In this document: piece after piece, positions 34,701 to 40,700 of the stretch
How positions within the stretch are numbered: the stretch's first letter is position 1
How the letters are laid out: each line of letters starts with the position of its first letter
Position numbers and translations under genes: made by a program
Assembly: GCA_907163375.1 (NCBI GenBank)
Contig: CAJQUW010006794.1
Span: 1-64,000 of the forward strand
Direction of reading: 5' to 3'
Length of the DNA stretch: 64,000 bases
Origin: Prostheceraeus crozeri
Lineage: Eukaryota; Platyhelminthes; Polycladida; Euryleptidae
The notes under the pieces: model-generated
Database searches by the model: none
What the model was told of the DNA's origin: nothing
The model's input: only the letters and a program-made list of their open reading frames with translations

Positions 34701-37700
34701 TTTCATTATGTTCAACGGGCGAAGCCCTAGAACCTTCGGTTCGTACAGATTCATTAAATAAATATTTTATATCTGTTAATGGCGAAGCCCTAGAACATTC
34801 GGTTCGTTCGGCTTCATCTGTTTTTTTAATTTCGTTTAGTTCATCTATTTCGTTAAATTCATCTGTATCATTAAATAAATATCTTTCATCGGGTATGGAC
34901 TCATCTTCACTATTAAAAACTTTTTTATATTCCGAATGTGAATAATCATCAAATATTTTTTTAACTTTTATATCAGTAGGTAATGTTTCTAGATAGTTTT
35001 TATAATTATTTAATTTTAATATATTTCCTTCATCAACTCGATCTACATTTTGTAAATCCAATTTACTTTGTAAATGAGATTGATAACTTCTTTTTGTTTG
35101 CAACTTTTTTTACATAAGTTACAATAAAACTTGGTATTTTCCATTTTTTTATTTTTTAAAGAAAAAATTTGTGTTTTAATTTTAGATATAAACATTCTAA
35201 TATCAAGGTCTTGAGAGTTATTTTATATTATTATATATTTCACGTTCTTTAGTTATTTTATTTTCTTTGTCACATTAAGTTTTATCACATTAAGTTTTAT
35301 CATATTAAGTTTTATCATATAACGTTTTATCAAAAGATAATTTAATTTATTTTCACTAACTACTGATTCTTCATCATCATCATAAATTGATTCTTCAAAA
35401 TCATAAATTACACTTTTTGGTATAGGATGCCATTCCCTGATAGGAATATCTAATTCCAAATTATATTCATTATTTGATAATAATATAATAGAGAAAAATA
35501 TTGGTCTTCGATCTTTATTAGAAAATTTAATAACACCACCATAATCTGAATCATTTTTAGTTTTTATTAAAGATGATTAAATTTTAAATTGAGTAGATGT
35601 AAATCCTAATTTAAATTTTGTAGACCCGACACATAGTTGTCTAACAGCATCTTCAACTGTTCCATCATTATTATTTTCAATTGTAAGAAAATGAAATTTA
35701 GATAAATTTTGATTATATGTAGTATTAATATCATGTTGAGATATAAATTTTTCTTCACTTAAATTTTTATAATTACTAATATTTTTATAATCTTTGTTAC
35801 CATTCACACCTTTTTCAGATGTTTCAGAATCATCATCTATATTATCATCATCATTATTATTATAAGATTCTTTAAAATTATTATTATAAGATTCTTTAAA
35901 ATCATTATTATAAGATTCTTTAAAATTATTATGATTATGATTATGGTCATTGTTAATAGTATAAGGTGTTGTCCACATATAAATTTTCTCTTGTTGAGCT
36001 AACCCATTTATGTAAGATTTTAATAAATTAATATTTAAGTTTCAATATAATCCTATATATGTATCATCATCATATCTTTGCGGCATTTCTAATGTTTCTT
36101 GTTTATAAATAGTGTCTCTATAATAAACTTGACATAATAATTCTTCATTATGTTTTTTACTCTCTATATGAATATTATATTGGTTTTGTTCATCAACAAA
36201 TAATCTAATTTTTTCTTTTGAAAAGGATTTCAATTTTTTAACTTATTCTCTAATATTGATGTAATTGATAATTTTAGTTTCTATCCAATCAGTATTACTA
36301 ATTGGTAAAACTGCGCGAATAAATCCATAAACATTATTATGACCAATTATAACCATGTTTTCTTTATTCAATTCTACATATGCAACATGTAGATATTTAC
36401 TTACAATCTCCATAAATTTTATAAATGGATCACCTGGAAAAATACAATAATTAGTTTCAATAGAAGGTAAACCTTTAGTCTGTTCTCTAAATACTTCTGC
36501 TTGTAATTCGAATAAAAGATTTACGTCTATACATGGATTATTATTATTATTATCAAAACATTTATTTTCAAATCCGGTTGATCTCGTCGAATAAGAAGAA
36601 CAGGATGATACGGGCGAATAGAATTTTTTTAAATTTGGATTTTCCATTTTTTTTATTTTTATTAGAAAAAATTTTATTTTTTTATTGTTAAAAAATGATG
36701 TTACCAAATGTTGATGGAGGTGCATATATCCCGAAAATTCGTGAATCAGAAATAGAAATAGAAAATTATATCATGAAAACTGGAGACGTTTTATCTGGTC
36801 CATTGCATCTTTCTATTCTTCCGCAACAAAATACAGAGTTAACAAATAAACAATATGTTGATACACAAATCAATGATTTAAAAGAAAAATATATAAACGA
36901 TGTTTTGGTTCCACTGATGAATGAATTAAAGTTGCTAAAACTTAATGACAAATCATTAAACGAAAAATTATTAAAACTTGATAAAAAGGATAGAGAGCTA
37001 GAAGCAGATATAGCAAAACTTTTTAAAAAGATTTCAGAACAATCAAAAATTTTAATATTACTTTCTATAAAGTTAAAATCTGCAGTCATTAAAAATAAAC
37101 ATCAGATAAAAATGTTAAAAGAACAATTAGAAGATGAAATAGAAAAACTTCCTGAAAGAATTAAAAAAAATTTAAAGCAGTTACAAACTACATTCCAAAA
37201 AAGTGTTGATGAATTAAGTTCTAAAATTACTCAAGAAATGAAAAAGATGAATAGAATAATAAATGAAGTAAACTCACTTAATGAAAAAGTTGATAAAATG
37301 AAAACTCTCAAAATCAATTTAGAAAATGAATTAAAGAAAAATTTACAAGAAAACTGTAAAGAAAATAAATAACAGTTAGATTCTGTTAAAAGACAATTAG
37401 ATGTTCTTAAAATTAAGTTAAATGCTCTTAAAACGTCGTTGAAGATGAATCAGCAGAAAATGCAAGTTAATAGAAAAGAAATTAAAGTACATCACACGCT
37501 ACTTGACGCAATAGATAAAGTGCAACAGACAATTAATAAAGTTATCTCGAAGTTGTTGTCCATTCACAAACGTAAATCTTAATCATAAACGTAAATCATA
37601 GCGCAAATATTAACGTAAATATTTTTTCCCAAAAGTCAAATTTAATCCTAAAAAATGCCTATAATTTATAAACACAATCTTAAACATTTTGCTTCAAATC

Positions 37701-40700
37701 AAAAAATTGCTCATGAACCATCTATGAAATCTGTTTACCATTATGACAGTGTAGAAACAATTCAAAAAGAAGGGGCTGGTATCTTTTCTGGTATTGGAAG
37801 TATCGTTAACTTAATTAAAAATAATAAAGATTTGATTACATTTGCTGCAAAAGGAGCAGCTGCTATAGGTAGTACAGCTAGTGCAATATCAAATGCTGTT
37901 AAGTCTCAAAACGAATTAAAACAACTGGAAACTATTCGTAAACTTAAGAATGATTCCGAACAACTGAAAAAATTAAAAAACTTTCAGAGGAAACAAAAAA
38001 CAAAATTGCTAACATGGCTGTAGGGGGTGAAACCTTGAGGAGCGGAGCTCCGTCTGATAGTAAAAAGGGGAAGAAAACAGGCGTAGCCATACAACGTTCA
38101 ATTGAATAAATAAGAGGTAATGGTCTAGCAAAATTCTAAAATTATATTTTAGTAAAATTTTTTTAGTAAAATTTTTAGTAAAATTTTTTTAGTAATGTTT
38201 TTAGTAAAATTTTTCTGTGTATGAGAAAAACAAAAAGGTCAAATTATTTTTTATAAAAATGTCTTCACTTATCGAAAATAAATTTAGATTAGACGATCCT
38301 CCGTTCGTCAGTTACAATAAAAAAAAAATGACTATATAAGAATTGCTATGAATCCCGGATCTTCCGGTAGAGTAAATACTGTAGGTGATTTAATTTTTGA
38401 AGTTGATAATCAGCAGAGTTATTTATATTTACCTTATTCCTTTTTACACTGTGAATATTCTTTATATAGTGATGCCAATTTTACAACACCATTACCAGAT
38501 ACCGATAATATTGCATTAGATAATAATTTTTTTCCAAGATTATTTACACAAATGCGTTTAGATGTTGCAACTCAAAATATAGAAACAATAAGTGATTCTC
38601 CAGGTGTAATTGATACAATGCTTAGATTTGTAACAATTGGTGAAAATAATAAAAAGCATGAAATCGAAGGTTGGTTTCCTGATACTAATGATGGTATAAT
38701 TGTTGATGATTTATCTCACGCTGGAACAGATGCAGCAGGAATTGCGAAAGATGTAGAAAATATTGCAAATCATTTAAATAAAACAAACAATAGTGCATAT
38801 AAAGAAAGACGTGAATTTAACAAGAAAAGTAAACAGACAGTAAATTGGTTATTGTCTCCATTATTCGGATATTTAGATTATGACATAATATCATATCAAT
38901 TAAAATTTAAATTAATAATTCATCGTACAGCAAATAATGAATTAATCTTTTTTGGTAAGACTGGAAAAAAAGCATATTTAAAAATTGATAAACTTGAATG
39001 GTGGATTAAGCATATTACTCCTAGTTTAGAGGTTGAAACAGCTATTGCAAAAAGATTAAATACTAACAAACCAATTCCAGTAAATTTTCTAAAGCGTACT
39101 GCGAGTTCTGTCACTTTTACTGAGCAAAGATTTAACTGGCATTTTACTAGAACTTCGAATACTCCAAGATATTTATTACTAACATTTCAAAGAAATAATT
39201 CTCCAAGTTTTGATAAGAACAACAATCTTTTTCATTTTAATACAATTCGAAGTTTACAAGTTGCATTAAATCAAACCCGATATCCAATTGATCCATTAAG
39301 ATTCGATGATACCAATAATCAATTTATGGAAGGATATGATGCTTATAGAAATCCTTGTATAGAATTTGGAGTTGAACCACAATTAACTCCTGATGATTGG
39401 AGACATTTATATCCTGTTTTCTGTTTCGATTTAAGTGCACAATCAGAAGATATTATTAAAAATGGTTGTGATGTAACAATTAATATTGAAAAAAATGATT
39501 CCACAACTTTATTGATGGCTTATGGTTTATTGCTAGAAGATGTAAAATATTCTATTGAAATTCTTAATGGAAATATGGCTAGGATGATCTGAAGTCTCTG
39601 AACAAAATTCTATTGGTTAATTAAAATTTTTGGTAACTTAAAATTTTTGATAACTTAAAATTTTTGGTAACTTAAGAATTTTTCATAACTAGAATAGATT
39701 AAAATTTTTCCTAACTTAAAGTAGCAGCTGCGGGAAGTGTTGCAGGTGGGACAGCTGGTATTGTCCAAGCAGTAAATAAAAATAAATCAGAGAAGGCAGC
39801 ATTAGAAGAACAAAAACGTCATAACAGAGAGCTAGAGAAGGTTGCTAAGGGAGAAGGAGTAGTAGATAATTTTATTAGTAAATTAAAATTAGTTGATGAA
39901 GGAAAACGAGTTCTTAAAAATATTCTCCACAATGTTGATGATTTAATTGAAATTAAGGAAACTAAAGATAGTTCTGGAATATACCTAAGTCCTAGTATGA
40001 TTCGGTAATAACCTCAGGGCCTTTGGTCTGATTCGATAAAACATTTATTTTATCTTTTAAAATGAATTCTACAAATTCCGAAAATTTAATTAAATTAAAA
40101 ATTGCTAATTTAGATTTATTAAATTATCTATTAAACAAAAATAAAAACTCAAATTGTAAAATTTATGAAGGTAACGACATACAAGAAACTTTAGAAAACT
40201 TTCCTGGATTTATTTGGAGTAAATATTCGAAAGAAAAACATCTTCCTGGTCATTCATATACCGGTCCAGGAACTCGATTAGATATAAGACTAGATGAAAA
40301 TAATAATCCAAAACCAGGTGAAGAACCAATAAACAGAGTAGACGCCGCCGCTTACAGACATGATTTAGCTTACCGAAATCATGACCTAAGTTCTCGACAT
40401 GAAGCAGATAAGAAAATGATACAAGAATTAGATTGCATTCAGAATCCTTCCTTTAGCGAAAGAATTGAAAGAATGTTTGTTAAGAAAGCTTTACAAGCTA
40501 AAATATTATTCGGTCAGGGTATTGATCCAACAGCAAATGAAACGACAGCAAAGCTGTCTGAGAGCAACGCTCGAACCTATGCGTTCGAAATTCATAAAGA
40601 ATATAGAAGGCCTAAATATTTTTTGAAAGTAAAAGTATTTAATAAAGATGATATTTGGAGTGCTGATCTTATTCATATGCCGAATGAAAAAGATTATAAA

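Larger units (their letters stand above)
29176..35150 (-). pseudogene. Polinton protein-primed DNA polymerase B, broken
   Basis: The region runs on the minus strand, about 4.6 kb after subtracting the mariner at 32569-33969. Recognisable parts in order are an N-terminal extension with cysteine pairs and a glutamine-rich coiled coil, the exonuclease motif (IYCDFEAYN), polymerase motif A (LCYDFNSLY), the motif B region (MNNAFYGKT), a motif C region near 29590, and the usual DDKRKILPDG tail. In the family this enzyme replicates the element from its terminal protein. It is a fossil with a few breaks besides the insertion. Confidence 0.88.
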
